A DNA stretch of 64,000 nt from Halomonas citrativorans (lineage in GTDB: Bacteria > Pseudomonadota > Gammaproteobacteria > Pseudomonadales > Halomonadaceae). This document shows positions 35,642-45,197 of this stretch, in pieces. The stretch covers positions 291,789 to 355,788 of the forward strand of contig NZ_FUKM01000033.1 in NCBI RefSeq assembly GCF_900163645.1, written 5' to 3'. The notes beneath the pieces are model-generated. The model saw only the letters and a program-made list of their open reading frames with translations, made no database searches and was not told where the DNA came from. Position 1 is the first letter of the stretch. Each line of letters opens with the position of its first letter. Both the position numbers and the translations under genes were made by a program.

Positions 35642-36352
35642 GTGAAAGCAGCCTTGCATGAATGGAACCTGGCGCCTAAAGAGGCTATTGCGCTTCAGAA
35701 AGAGCTTGCTACACGGTTAGAGTCTGATGACCGTATTGCTCCGGTAACGCACATCGCCGGGATGGATATTGGCTTTGAAGACAACGGAGATACGACGCGG
35801 GCAGCCGTGGTGGTGCTCAAGTGGGACCCACAAACAGCACCTGACTTAACGCTTGTTGAGCAAGTTGTTCATCGTGAGCCGACGCGAATGCCGTATATTC
35901 CAGGACTGCTCTCTTTTCGCGAAATACCTGCGGCACTGGGCGCCTTTGAACGGCTCAATATACTGCCCGAATTAATCATGGTGGATGGCCAAGGGATCGC
36001 CCACCCCAGAAGGCTCGGGATCGCTGCGCACTTAGGGCTATGGCTAGACCTGCCCACCATCGGCGTTGCCAAGTCACGCCTTTACGGCAAGCACGATGAG
36101 GTAGGCGAGACACGTGGGGACTGGGTGCCGCTGCGAGCCGGTAGCGAGACGATTGGTGCCGTACTGCGCTCGCGTGACAAGGTGAAGCCGGTATTTGTCT
36201 CGCCTGGCCACCGAATTAGTCTTGAAACATCGCTTGATTGGGTAATGCGTTGCCTGGGACGTACCAAGCTGCCAGAGCCTACCCGCTTGGCCGACAGGTT
36301 GGCTTCAAGGCGCGACCAGCATGTCAAAAAGCCCCAGGATTCGCTGTTTTAA
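35642..36352 (+). CDS. nfi: Endonuclease V
   Basis: This 236-residue deoxyinosine 3'-endonuclease initiates repair of deaminated adenine. The catalytic acidic residues are visible as D42 (GMDIGF), E94 (SFREIPA) and D115 (MVDGQGIAHPRR). The wedge motif PYIPG at 84-88 is also present. The start is GTG at 35642, preceded by GGGAG 6 nt upstream. Length is close to the usual 220-230, with a short basic C-terminal tail. Confidence 0.93.
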   Translation: MKAALHEWNLAPKEAIALQKELATRLESDDRIAPVTHIAGMDIGFEDNGDTTRAAVVVLKWDPQTAPDLTLVEQVVHREPTRMPYIPGLLSFREIPAALGAFERLNILPELIMVDGQGIAHPRRLGIAAHLGLWLDLPTIGVAKSRLYGKHDEVGETRGDWVPLRAGSETIGAVLRSRDKVKPVFVSPGHRISLETSLDWVMRCLGRTKLPEPTRLADRLASRRDQHVKKPQDSLF

Positions 36353-36386
36353 AATGCCAGGCTCACTTAACCACGTGATGAGCGTT

Positions 36387-37103
36387 TTATAAAAGCGTGA
36401 TAAAGCGCTTGAGTAAGCTTGTAGCCTCCTGCGTTTCAACCACCTGAGCGGCAATTGCCTCTGCGTCTTGTTGCTGGTCAAGCAGCACTTCGCGCTGATG
36501 CGCTATATAAGCACGCATGACAGGTACGGTGAATTCAGGATGAAACTGCACGCTCCACTGGCGCGGCCCGTAACGCAGTGCCTGGTGCGCATCGTGGGAA
36601 TTACAGGCTAATACCTGCGTATTGGAAGGCGGCGTTAACACAGACTGCGCATGGGTCAGGTGGGCCATAAACTGCGCGGGTAACTGGCTAAACAGGGGGT
36701 CTTGAAGGCCCGCATCCGTCAGCGTAACGCTATGCGTACCCAGCTCACGCCCCTTGGGGTGGAAGTCGCTTACGCCTCCAAAAGCCGCTGTCATTAACTG
36801 ATGGCCGTAGCAAACGCCTAACATGGGAATGTCCGCTTGAAGCGCCTCCTGTAGCCAGGGTTTTAAGCGTTCGCTCCAGGGCTCTTTGTGGCTCACCATG
36901 CTGTGCGAGCCAGTAATGAGAATGCCTTTCAGCGCTTTTAGCGGTAGCGGCGCAGACTCCTTTCGGGCGTCCCATACGCGAAGTGTTAAATGCTCAGGCA
37001 GCGTATCGTTTAGCTGTTGCTCAAAGAGGGTTTCAAAATCACCGTGCTGTTCGACAACGTCAGAAAATGCATCGCCGGTTTTAATAATGACGACAGAGGC
37101 CAT
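36387..37103 (-). CDS. Class I glutamine amidotransferase (GMP-synthase-like GATase1)
   Basis: This 238-residue stand-alone GATase1 domain has the nucleophile C98 in GVCYGHQL and the H188/E190 pair in QFHPEF. The LITGSHSMVSHKEPW-type oxyanion strand lies at about 61-75. Such proteins transfer or hydrolyse glutamine-type amides; no synthetase partner is fused. ATG 37103 has AGGA 6 nt upstream; the frame stays open another 48 codons without a ribosome site. It lies two genes from a second GATase and an amidoligase, so it may belong to the same small-molecule pathway, though that is only positional. Confidence 0.82.
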   Translation of the reverse strand: MASVVIIKTGDAFSDVVEQHGDFETLFEQQLNDTLPEHLTLRVWDARKESAPLPLKALKGILITGSHSMVSHKEPWSERLKPWLQEALQADIPMLGVCYGHQLMTAAFGGVSDFHPKGRELGTHSVTLTDAGLQDPLFSQLPAQFMAHLTHAQSVLTPPSNTQVLACNSHDAHQALRYGPRQWSVQFHPEFTVPVMRAYIAHQREVLLDQQQDAEAIAAQVVETQEATSLLKRFITLL

Positions 37104-37270
37104 ATTGATTCCTGTGAAAAAAGGCAGCCTGGTACGCAAACTGCTGATGCGAGCACCAAGGGGATAAAGCATGTCATTATGCGATAGGGCGAATAAGATG
37201 TAACCGCCATTCAGTGTGTAACGCCAATAATGAGCGATCCTGTTCATTAGGCTTTAATAAGGAGATGACA

Positions 37271-37774
37271 ATGCAACACGTGACGCGTGCCGGTGAACCG
37301 ATGGATGTGGCCGGGGTAATACCTTCCGTCGATCAAGCCGCGCCAGAGATGGTATTAACCGATGGCAATCTTCAAGACGTAACGCTGGACACCTACGCAG
37401 GCAAGCGGAAAGTCCTCAATATTATTCCCAGCGTCGACACGCCGACCTGCGCCATGTCGACACGGCGTTTTAATGAGCTTGCCTCTAATTTGGACGATAC
37501 CGTGGTGTTGGTGGTGTCGGCTGATCTGCCCTTTGCCGCTCAGCGATTTTGCGGTGCGGAAGGGTTGGATAACGTTAAAACGCTTTCCACCTTCCGCCAT
37601 CCCGAGTTTTTAGAGGCCTGGGGTGTTGCGCTGCGTAATAACCCTATGGAGGGCTTATGTGCACGTGCCGTGGTGGTGCTGGATAGCGATAATCGCGTAC
37701 TGCATAGCGAGCTGGTCAGCGAAATTAAAAATGAACCGAACTACGATGCGGCACTGGCCGTACTTACGGCGTAG
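37271..37774 (+). CDS. tpx: Thiol peroxidase
   Basis: This 167-residue atypical 2-Cys peroxiredoxin has the peroxidatic C60 in VDTPTC and the resolving C94 in RFCGAEG, at almost the same positions as E. coli Tpx (C61/C95). It reduces peroxides, especially alkyl hydroperoxides, with thioredoxin. AAGGAG (37259-37264) lies 6 nt before this ATG; an in-frame ATG at 37265 directly abuts it. It is convergent with, and overlaps by 11 bp, the PuuD-like GATase gene. Confidence 0.95.
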   Translation: MQHVTRAGEPMDVAGVIPSVDQAAPEMVLTDGNLQDVTLDTYAGKRKVLNIIPSVDTPTCAMSTRRFNELASNLDDTVVLVVSADLPFAAQRFCGAEGLDNVKTLSTFRHPEFLEAWGVALRNNPMEGLCARAVVVLDSDNRVLHSELVSEIKNEPNYDAALAVLTA

Positions 37775-38447
37775 CTGACTGCTGACAACGTTTAGCGGCC
37801 TCCAGCAGCGCACTAATCAGGCGTTGCTGGGGGCGGTTAAATATCAGCCATTCGGGATGCCATTGAACCCCGATTAAAAAATCATGTTCGCGCGATTCGA
37901 TGCCTTGCACCAGGCCGTCACGGTCACGCGCGACAATCTCTATCCCTTGGCCCGCTTGGTTAACGGCCTGATGATGAAGGCTATTTACCCGGCACCAGGT
38001 GACGCCGAGTAATTGATACAGTTGGCTTGCACCCACAATATCGACCGTCTTACGGGGAAGTACCGTGCGCCGACGTTTTAAGCCTTCGTGGGTGGTGTAA
38101 ATATCGGGGTCCAGCGTGCCGCCTAAATGCACGTTGATTAATTGGGCACCTCGGCAAATACCCAAAACGGGTGTGTTTAAGGGAATGAATCGTTCAAGTA
38201 AGGCAAGTTCCAGAGCGTCGCGTGCTGGGTCAAGGCGTACATCCAGCTGGAGCTCACCGCCGTAGAGGGTCGCCTGAATATCATCGCCACCGCCAATAAT
38301 TAACCCATCCAGATACGCTGGCAACGGGCGGGAAGGGGATAGCCGTAAGGGTTTTCCGCCATGCCGCCATACGGCAAACCAGTCAAACCACCAGGCAAGG
38401 TGGCTTTTATAATCCGAGGTGGTAATTCCAATAAGCGGCCGTTGCAT
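37764..38447 (-). CDS. PuuD-like class I GATase (gamma-glutamyl hydrolase family)
   Basis: This 227-residue peptidase-C26-type protein has IIGGGDDI at 50-57, the nucleophile C98 in GICRGAQ and the H197/E199 pair in WHPEW. Relatives such as PuuD hydrolyse gamma-glutamyl amides. It follows an amidoligase-family gene by 57 bp on the same strand, a pairing known in other proteobacteria and described as a conserved neighbourhood for that amidoligase family. The natural substrate is unknown. Its 3' end overlaps tpx by 11 bp. Confidence 0.87.
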   Translation of the reverse strand: MQRPLIGITTSDYKSHLAWWFDWFAVWRHGGKPLRLSPSRPLPAYLDGLIIGGGDDIQATLYGGELQLDVRLDPARDALELALLERFIPLNTPVLGICRGAQLINVHLGGTLDPDIYTTHEGLKRRRTVLPRKTVDIVGASQLYQLLGVTWCRVNSLHHQAVNQAGQGIEIVARDRDGLVQGIESREHDFLIGVQWHPEWLIFNRPQQRLISALLEAAKRCQQSATP

Positions 38448-38504
38448 TCAGATAAGTTCTCTTGAGTCGTCAAAATAGCCGTGCTGCTGACATGGAGCGC
38501 TGCC

Positions 38505-39509
38505 TTAACGGCGCATCCATGTTTTCAGTTTGTCTTTTAAGCGCATCATGAACGGTCGATTTTGCTTGGCTATATATTCATCACAGCGTGCTTGAAGAAG
38601 CTGAGTGTCCGCCGCGAGTTTTTCCACTTCAACCCAGCGATTCCATTCCACTACCGCCCCCCACTCTGGCTGAGAGAGCTGTGCATTGGGCAAGCGGTAA
38701 TGAAACGTGGGGCGCGGCTTTATAAGTTTGGTATGCAGCATCGCGTGAGGATGCTCTGGACACAGATACGCAAATAACGGCAGTAGATCAAACTCACGAT
38801 TTCGCGTGGCGTTATAGTGCAGGTAATCGTTAATAAACGATGCAAGGTCTGGCTGGTAGCGACTATCCAGCACCTTTAAGGCGTACTCCTTGGGGAAAGG
38901 ATTAGCATGGGGCAACACTTCACGGGTGATATCCACTTTGATCTCATCGCGAAGCCAATGGGCCAGCAAGAGATAAGCACGCAGCATCGCCAGCAGGTAG
39001 TCAACGTCCAGGCGCGCTACCTCCAAATTAAGGTGTAAACCAAAACCATACAGCAGGCTAGCATCAGTGCCTTTTGCACCCTGGTCGCGTAATGCCTGAA
39101 AAATAGTATCCAGTTCTTCAAGTTCATTCCACGGAACCGGCGGGCAAATAAGCTCGGTGGGCACCAGGCCTGTTACCATGTCGCCAATAAATTCGCGGGT
39201 CTTTTGGTGAAATTCCAAGCGGCGCTGACGCCGATGGCGTTCCCATTCGCTATCCTGGTTAGCCTGCTCTTCAAGCAGTGACTGGTCAGGATGGGCGTAC
39301 TGGGTGTCAAGCTCAATGCCAAATACACCCCAGCGGGTTCCCTCAACCAGTAGCCGGTGGGGGCTTACCACGTTAAGCTCACCTTTAAACAGATCGCGAA
39401 CCACTAATGCAGTGTCGTGGGGTGGCAAGCCGGCAAATTCGATCTCAACGCCCACACGGCGTACCTTGCCGTCGCTATTTAACCGATTCGGGGGAGCTTG
39501 CAGCGTCAT
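38505..39509 (-). CDS. Putative amidoligase (Amidoligase_2 family)
   Basis: This 334-residue protein has the GVEIEFAGL motif (20-28) that marks glutamine-synthetase/GCS-like amidoligases. Further matches are ELICPPVPWNELEELDTIFQALRDQGA-like sequence at about 118-145 and a catalytic His region GFGLHLNLEV (155-164). The family fold predicts ATP-dependent ligation of an amine to a carboxylate. The adjacent PuuD-like hydrolase suggests a gamma-glutamyl or similar amide intermediate. No biochemical role has been established that I know of. Confidence 0.85.
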   Translation of the reverse strand: MTLQAPPNRLNSDGKVRRVGVEIEFAGLPPHDTALVVRDLFKGELNVVSPHRLLVEGTRWGVFGIELDTQYAHPDQSLLEEQANQDSEWERHRRQRRLEFHQKTREFIGDMVTGLVPTELICPPVPWNELEELDTIFQALRDQGAKGTDASLLYGFGLHLNLEVARLDVDYLLAMLRAYLLLAHWLRDEIKVDITREVLPHANPFPKEYALKVLDSRYQPDLASFINDYLHYNATRNREFDLLPLFAYLCPEHPHAMLHTKLIKPRPTFHYRLPNAQLSQPEWGAVVEWNRWVEVEKLAADTQLLQARCDEYIAKQNRPFMMRLKDKLKTWMRR

Positions 39510-39638
39510 CTCGGCATCCTGTGAGGTGAACGTTTAGATTATCAGCCTATCATAGTCGCGCAGGTAGGCTGAGCGGATTCCGGGAGGCGAGAGGGAATAG
39601 GCGCGGTGTCATTTTTGAATCCATTTTAGGAGCATGGT

Positions 39639-41990
39639 GTGCGACAGCACTGGATAATTAACACTGCCATCTACATTGCGTTAACGGTACTGGTCAGCGT
39701 AATGGCGGCTCAGGTTCAGGCCCAGGTCGTCTCGCTTTCCGGTTTAAGTGGAAATGAGCCTAACCAGGAAGAAGAGGTCAGCAGTGATGAATTCCAACGC
39801 TCACTGAATGATGTTATCGCCATGCTCGACAATGAAGAGCAGCGTACGGCGCTGCTTAACTCGCTGCGCGAGCTACAGGTAACAGCGGATGCTACTCAAG
39901 AGGAAGGCATCGTACGCCAAGGGCTGCTGGGCGCGCTTGCCGACACGCTAACGGATCTCGGCGAGCAGGCCCAGTCAGGCAACTCACCGATTGATGAGTG
40001 GTCACGGCAACTGGTGCAAGGGGCCGCTGATCTGCGTGCCTTAAATGCTGGCATGGATCGCGGGCAGGTGATCCGTGAGGTTGTTGACGGCGCAGTGATG
40101 GGGATTATCTGGATCACGCTGCTGGTACTGATGATTGCCTTTGGCCGCTTGGTTGCGACGCGCCGAGAATGGCCCCTGGATTTGCCCCGTGACCCCAAGG
40201 CGTGGCTGCTGGCAGCGCATTTTCTACGCCGCATGCTGCCTTGGGCACTGGCCTTTGCGATTATCTTGGGCATTGCCCAACTGCTGCCCTACAGCCCCGG
40301 GCGCACGGTGGTGTTGGTCATTGCGTATGTCTGCCTGTTTGGTCGTGCGTTATCGGTAGTTTTCGAGACAGTCATTGCCTTCTTTAGCCGAGGGCACCGC
40401 TTTACCGCTGTGCAACTGTTGCAGCAGCAGGCACTGCGTGGGCTGTTTGTGATCGGGGCGTTGATCGCTTTGGGCGACGCGGTAAATTCAGCGCGCCTGG
40501 TGGATCTACTGGGTACCGAGCTCTCAGGCCTTGTTTCGATGCTGTCCAATATGCTGGCCGCGCTGCTGGCTGCGCGCTTTATTATCAAGTTCAAGCAGCC
40601 AGTACGCCATCTCATTTGTAACCGGCCCTATAAGCAGCGCCGGGAGGCCAGCACGGCCGTTGAGATGGTTCGTACCTTGGGTGGCTTATGGCATATCCCG
40701 GCACTGCTACTGGTGGGTGGCTCGTTATTGGCTATTTTTATCACCGTGGGCGATGTCGGGACCGCTCTGGCACGTTCGATAATTTCTGCGAGCTTGCTGG
40801 TACTTACCCTGGTGATTACCGGGTTGATACGCCGTCAATCCGAGCGCTTGAGTAAGCGTCGTCGTCGGCGCTTTAGCCAGTACCGAAAACGCCTCGAGCG
40901 CTTTGGGTTTGTGTTGGCGCATATCTGTTCATGGATGGTATTTGCTGAACTCTCCATGCAAGTATGGGGAGGATCGTTGTTTGGGCTAGGCCAAGAAGCG
41001 GTGGCCAGTACGCGTATCGGCCAAGCGCTGGTTAGCCTAGGGGCGACAATTTTGTTGGCATGGCTGGTGTGGATATTTGCCGACACGGCCATTCAGCGGG
41101 CGCTGACTTCCTCGGGCCGCGCTCGCGGTCGGCGGGTTAACCAGGCGCGGGCGCAAACCATCACGCCGATGATCCGTAACGTGATCTTTGTCGCCATTTT
41201 AATTATCGCGTTTATTGTCGGGCTGGCTAACCTGGGGGTGAACGTTACACCGCTGCTGGCGGGTGCCGGTGTGATCGGCTTGGCGATAGGTTTTGGCGCA
41301 CAGACGTTGGTTCAGGATTTGATTACCGGCATCTTTATTCTGATTGAAGATTCGTTGGCGGTGGATGATTTTGTGCGCATCAATACCCATATGGGGACGG
41401 TAGAAGGGCTGACTCTGCGTACCGTGCGGTTACGCGACCTGGATGGCGTGGTACATATTATTACCTTCAGTCGTATTGAATCGATCCACAATATGTCGCG
41501 TCAGTTTGGTATTGCGCTAATGCGGATACGCATTCCCTATGATATGAAAATTGATGATGCCATTACGCTAATGCAGGAAACCGCCCAGGAGCTGCGCAAT
41601 GACCCGATGATGCGTCATTACATCTGGTCGCCGCTTGAAATGCAGGGGGTTCAGGGATTTGAAGAGGGCTGCCCTATCTTGCGCATGCGCTTTCGGACAG
41701 CTCCTGAAATGCAATGGGATGTTTCGCGGGCCTTTAATCTACTGCTTAAACAGAGGATGGAAGCGCAGTCCATCGATCTGGGTGTGCCGCGTCTAAGTGT
41801 CAGCATGGAAGCGCGCTCAGAAGACCATATGGAGCCGACCGGAGGCACCGACCTATCGCTTGATAATGGGGAAGCCACAACGGGTGAGCACGAGGCCAAT
41901 AAAAAGCCTGCACCGCCCAAGCCCGCCCCGCAGCCTACTCAAGCAGAGATAGAGCGTGATGAGAGGGGGACGTATCGCGGCTCACCTTAA
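39639..41990 (+). CDS. Large mechanosensitive channel, MscS family (YbiO-like)
   Basis: This 783-residue protein has an N-terminal signal peptide (to about AQVQAQ, residue 30) and a periplasmic helical region (about 40-140). Some ten membrane helices follow. The MscS pore/beta domain has GAGVIGLAIGFGAQ and LVQDLITGIFILIED at about 543-575. The C-terminal soluble vestibule runs to a Pro-rich tail. It opens under membrane tension during hypo-osmotic shock, which fits a halophile. The start is GTG, with AGGAG 6 nt upstream at 39628-39632. It overlaps the next, convergent gene by 4 bp. Confidence 0.9.
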   Translation: MRQHWIINTAIYIALTVLVSVMAAQVQAQVVSLSGLSGNEPNQEEEVSSDEFQRSLNDVIAMLDNEEQRTALLNSLRELQVTADATQEEGIVRQGLLGALADTLTDLGEQAQSGNSPIDEWSRQLVQGAADLRALNAGMDRGQVIREVVDGAVMGIIWITLLVLMIAFGRLVATRREWPLDLPRDPKAWLLAAHFLRRMLPWALAFAIILGIAQLLPYSPGRTVVLVIAYVCLFGRALSVVFETVIAFFSRGHRFTAVQLLQQQALRGLFVIGALIALGDAVNSARLVDLLGTELSGLVSMLSNMLAALLAARFIIKFKQPVRHLICNRPYKQRREASTAVEMVRTLGGLWHIPALLLVGGSLLAIFITVGDVGTALARSIISASLLVLTLVITGLIRRQSERLSKRRRRRFSQYRKRLERFGFVLAHICSWMVFAELSMQVWGGSLFGLGQEAVASTRIGQALVSLGATILLAWLVWIFADTAIQRALTSSGRARGRRVNQARAQTITPMIRNVIFVAILIIAFIVGLANLGVNVTPLLAGAGVIGLAIGFGAQTLVQDLITGIFILIEDSLAVDDFVRINTHMGTVEGLTLRTVRLRDLDGVVHIITFSRIESIHNMSRQFGIALMRIRIPYDMKIDDAITLMQETAQELRNDPMMRHYIWSPLEMQGVQGFEEGCPILRMRFRTAPEMQWDVSRAFNLLLKQRMEAQSIDLGVPRLSVSMEARSEDHMEPTGGTDLSLDNGEATTGEHEANKKPAPPKPAPQPTQAEIERDERGTYRGSP

Positions 41991-42415
41991 GCAGCAAGCG
42001 TCTGGCTCAAGGTAAGTCCCAGCGCAATCCCCAGGCCTGTACCGATGGTGAAAATCGCAATGAGTAGCCAAGCGCCGCGCAAGCCACGCCAGCGGTTGTA
42101 GAGTTTTACGACGTGGCTGACGCGGTCGACCAATTTATCGTGACGGGAAACTATCTCGTCAGGCGGTACTGAAAAGTCGTTGGCAACATCATCCTGCCAA
42201 TGGGCGCCGTGGGTTAGCCCAAGCTGAGTACGCAGCTTCCCAATGTCGCTCAGCGTGGCGTGCAGCTTATCGTAGTCTGCACGCCGCTTGGCGACGGCGA
42301 ATGCAGCTTCAGCATCCTGGCGCAAAGCGCTGTTGGGGCAGCGAGCAACGGCTTGCTGTAGCTCTTCATCGTTTGCTTGGGGTGGAACGTTAAGGCGTTG
42401 GTACAAATCCCGCAT
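41987..42415 (-). CDS. Membrane protein with degenerate J-like domain
   Basis: This 142-residue protein begins like a J domain (LYQRLNVPPQANDEELQQAV... and AFAVAKRRADYDK, residues 4-50) but lacks the HPD tripeptide needed to stimulate DnaK. A linker leads to one C-terminal transmembrane helix (about 114-136). It may tether or compete with a genuine J protein rather than activate DnaK. It follows the DjlA-like J-protein gene by 52 bp on the same strand, and overlaps the MscS gene tail-to-tail by 4 bp. Confidence 0.7.
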   Translation of the reverse strand: MRDLYQRLNVPPQANDEELQQAVARCPNSALRQDAEAAFAVAKRRADYDKLHATLSDIGKLRTQLGLTHGAHWQDDVANDFSVPPDEIVSRHDKLVDRVSHVVKLYNRWRGLRGAWLLIAIFTIGTGLGIALGLTLSQTLAA

Positions 42416-42467
42416 AGGTGCATTGTTCTTTTAGGGTTGGAGGTTAACACCAGAGAGTGCGCACATT

Positions 42468-43535
42468 TTATCGATAGGTTTGCATCAAGTAATCATAGGC
42501 GCTTTTTATGCGTTGAAAACGTGCTGAAGCAAGGGCAATTTGATGTTCACTTTGGGTATAGAAGCGGTCCGGATGGTGTAGCTGTGCCATACGCCGGTAG
42601 GCACGGCGCACTTCTGCTTGGGTAACGCCGGGTGATAACTCCAGTACCGCTAGGGCGCGGGTGGTGCGATCAGGTGGCGGCGGTGTGGACGAGCGCTGTT
42701 GATGGCTGTGCTGATAGCCGTTCTGATAGCCCTGGTGTGAGTTCTGCTGAGAGCCTTTTTGTGAACCGCTTTTCGAGTTTTGTTGCTGGCGCTTTGTGCG
42801 CTCACGCTCCTCTTTGCGCCGAGCACGTTCCTGCTGCTGTCGGGCCTTGTCGTTATGAGCTTGGTCTTTACGCGCCTTGTCGTTGCGAGATTTGTCGCTG
42901 CGGGCTCTCTCACGCTCGGCCTTTTCCTGGGCTTTCGAATGCGCGCGTTGGGCTTCTTCTTCCTGGCGCCTTTTTTCCTGCTGTTCGGCTTCTTCCTGCG
43001 CCTCGCGGGCCTGGCGGGCAGCCTCTTCAGCCTTGCGTGCTTGCTGCGCGTAATAGTCAGCGTCATGGACGCGCCAATAGGCGTCGCGGCTGGGATCTTC
43101 CGGCAGAGCGAGCGCTCGTCCTGTAAGCTCTTTAAATAGCGTGCCAAGTGTTGTGGGCAGCACATTGAGCAAATCTGCCACGAACCGCAATATATAATGG
43201 TTCGACAGAGAAAGGTCTCCATTGTCGGTTGCCACCGTGATGGCTTGATGCATTACGCCAAGGCTATGCTCTTCAGAGCACTCCTTGCGAATGACTTCAG
43301 CGGCAAGCTGAATAGCCTTGAGGTCGCGCTGCCGCGCAATATGCATGACTGGCGCCAGTTCATGCCCATGACGAAAGTGCGCGCACACCTGGGCCAAACG
43401 GCGTCGCCGTTGACCTTCTGAAACGTGTTGGCGGTGTACCAATATCCAGGCCAACAGCAGTAGCTTTGCCGTATCCACTTGGCTGCGGCTTTGCAGTAGC
43501 AGCAGCTCAAAGGGGGAGAAACGGGCAATGGGCAT
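42468..43535 (-). CDS. DjlA-like protein with TerB-type N-domain and C-terminal J domain
   Basis: This is a 355-residue protein. The N-terminal helical domain (about 15-135) resembles TerB/DjlA. An exceptionally charged Q/E/K/R-rich segment (about 165-290) predicts a long single helix or coiled coil and contains repeated DKARxDQAHNDKA-like units. The C-terminal J domain (294-355) has an intact HPD in QLHHPDRF. It should recruit DnaK to a membrane or complex. Unlike DjlA, no N-terminal membrane helix is evident; the next gene supplies a membrane-anchored degenerate J domain. Confidence 0.75.
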   Translation of the reverse strand: MPIARFSPFELLLLQSRSQVDTAKLLLLAWILVHRQHVSEGQRRRRLAQVCAHFRHGHELAPVMHIARQRDLKAIQLAAEVIRKECSEEHSLGVMHQAITVATDNGDLSLSNHYILRFVADLLNVLPTTLGTLFKELTGRALALPEDPSRDAYWRVHDADYYAQQARKAEEAARQAREAQEEAEQQEKRRQEEEAQRAHSKAQEKAERERARSDKSRNDKARKDQAHNDKARQQQERARRKEERERTKRQQQNSKSGSQKGSQQNSHQGYQNGYQHSHQQRSSTPPPPDRTTRALAVLELSPGVTQAEVRRAYRRMAQLHHPDRFYTQSEHQIALASARFQRIKSAYDYLMQTYR

Positions 43536-43647
43536 TCCCAGGCTCCAAAGGCGTAAAGGTGAACCATCCCCGCATGAAGCGGACCATCATGACAATTGGT
43601 GTCATGGTATATCATCGCTCAAGGCAATGAAGTAGGAGATTGACCAG

Positions 43648-45084
43648 GTGATTAACGTCGAGCGCAAAAATAGCTACCAGCTACGCCTTACACGGCGGCT
43701 CAAGGAAGAGACATCGCATAGGCTTGACGTCTATCTTTTTGTACCTGGCGAGCTGGGTTTAAATGCTCACGTCATCTCGGAAGAGGCATTTTATCACTCA
43801 TCCATTAGTGTCTCGCGGACGTACTATAGCGATGCCTACCACCTGCCGCTAGTGCATAGCCGGCTCGCTAGCCGTAATCAGTTGGGCAGCGAATCTTACC
43901 GATTAAGCTTAAGTCTTTATGCGTATCAGTATGTGACTGCCATGGAGCGGACGACTCAAAAAATGCTGGTCAGCGAGCGCAAACTGCGTAGCGAACGGCA
44001 AAAAGAGTCCAGTGATGTGCAGACGCTAAGAGAAGAGCTGTGTGAGCAACTGAATGAAATGCAGAAGCTCAGCGAAAGCATTTTAAGGAAGATGCGCCGC
44101 AACCAACCCACGGACGAGCGCTTATACAAATATTTCGCCAATATCGATAACTATCTTTCCTGGTTTACTGAGCAGCAGCTGCTTTCACTAGTGGCCTATA
44201 TGCCAAGAGGTGGCGAGTTTAGTGATATCAAGCGCCAGTTTATTAATGTTTGCGAACGTGAAAGTGAGTATCGACGCGAACAGAAGTACAACTCAGAGCG
44301 TGTGATGGAAGACCCGACACGCATGTCGAATAAAATGCGCTTGCTACGACGCTTGATTGAATATCCGATTACCTTGAAGCAGGAGGCGCTGGAGTTAGGC
44401 GGCGGTGAGCAAAAAGCCGTAAAAGCGTTGGCAACCGCACTGGTAATGGCCTGTGTCACGCTGGGAGTATTGCGCGTACGCGAAGTCGTTGGCGATATTA
44501 CGGCGCTGTTTGTGCTTGCCATGGCGCTGCTGTATGCCTTGCGTGAAGTGTTTAAGGACGACCTGCGCAATACGCTTTGGCGCCTGCTGCGTCGGGGGCG
44601 GCCAAAATGGCGTCGCCAATATGTTGACCCCACGCGTAATGCACTGGTGGGGCGTCAGCTTGAATGGTTTGATTACAAGCGCTACACCGCCCTGAATGAA
44701 GACATCAAACAGATGCGAAGACGGACCGTGGCTGAGCGGGAAGAGGATGTGCTGCATTACCGTTCCAGTTCCCGTATGTCGCCCACGCGGTTTTTGAGTG
44801 GTTACGAGCATACGCGAGAGACACTGTATATTGATCTCTTGATGCTGACCCGCTTAATGAGCAAAGAGAAGCATCATATCTTTCGGTTAAAAGATGGCCA
44901 GGCCGTACGTGAAAGCGTTGAACGGCGCCATTTGTTCAACCTGGTGGTGCGCGAAACCGGCAGTGAAGATGCCCCTTACCTGGCGCGTTGGAAGGTGGTG
45001 GTTAGTCGTTCGGGAATTGTCGATGTCGAAAAAGTTGCTGAAAGTGGCGTCTCAGAAGGCACATCCAGTGAGCTCAGTCCTTAA
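43648..45084 (+). CDS. Unrecognised coiled-coil membrane protein
   Basis: I do not recognise this 478-residue family. The N-terminal soluble region (1-100) contains a beta-rich stretch LDVYLFVPGELGLNAHVI. A coiled coil runs about 100-150. Two adjacent transmembrane helices lie at about 259-275 and 283-299, and a basic cytosolic C-terminal half follows. The start is GTG with AGGAG about 10 nt upstream. It is divergent from the J-protein pair by 112 bp, so it shares their control region. A hairpin with CACTCAG/CTGAGTG arms at 45129-45162 follows. Confidence 0.7.
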   Translation: MINVERKNSYQLRLTRRLKEETSHRLDVYLFVPGELGLNAHVISEEAFYHSSISVSRTYYSDAYHLPLVHSRLASRNQLGSESYRLSLSLYAYQYVTAMERTTQKMLVSERKLRSERQKESSDVQTLREELCEQLNEMQKLSESILRKMRRNQPTDERLYKYFANIDNYLSWFTEQQLLSLVAYMPRGGEFSDIKRQFINVCERESEYRREQKYNSERVMEDPTRMSNKMRLLRRLIEYPITLKQEALELGGGEQKAVKALATALVMACVTLGVLRVREVVGDITALFVLAMALLYALREVFKDDLRNTLWRLLRRGRPKWRRQYVDPTRNALVGRQLEWFDYKRYTALNEDIKQMRRRTVAEREEDVLHYRSSSRMSPTRFLSGYEHTRETLYIDLLMLTRLMSKEKHHIFRLKDGQAVRESVERRHLFNLVVRETGSEDAPYLARWKVVVSRSGIVDVEKVAESGVSEGTSSELSP

Positions 45085-45128
45085 GTGCAGCCTCTGCGCA
45101 TACGAGTGCCAGCCAGCTGCAAGCGATT

Positions 45129-45162
45129 CACTCAGAGGCGCCCCAAAAGACGCTCCTGAGTG
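45129..45162. terminator. Imperfect hairpin between convergent genes
   Basis: A 12-bp stem with two mismatches (CACTCAG outer arm, GCG inner arm) surrounds a 10-nt loop. There is no U-run, so it is only a possible terminator. Confidence 0.4.
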
Positions 45163-45197
45163 GATATAGCTAGCGTTAAGCAACGTGTAATGGCTGA

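Noticed and set aside
42632..43222. Several plus- and minus-strand frames within the DjlA-like gene
   Set aside because: They are products of the low-complexity charged repeat region; only the minus-strand J-protein frame has domain support.
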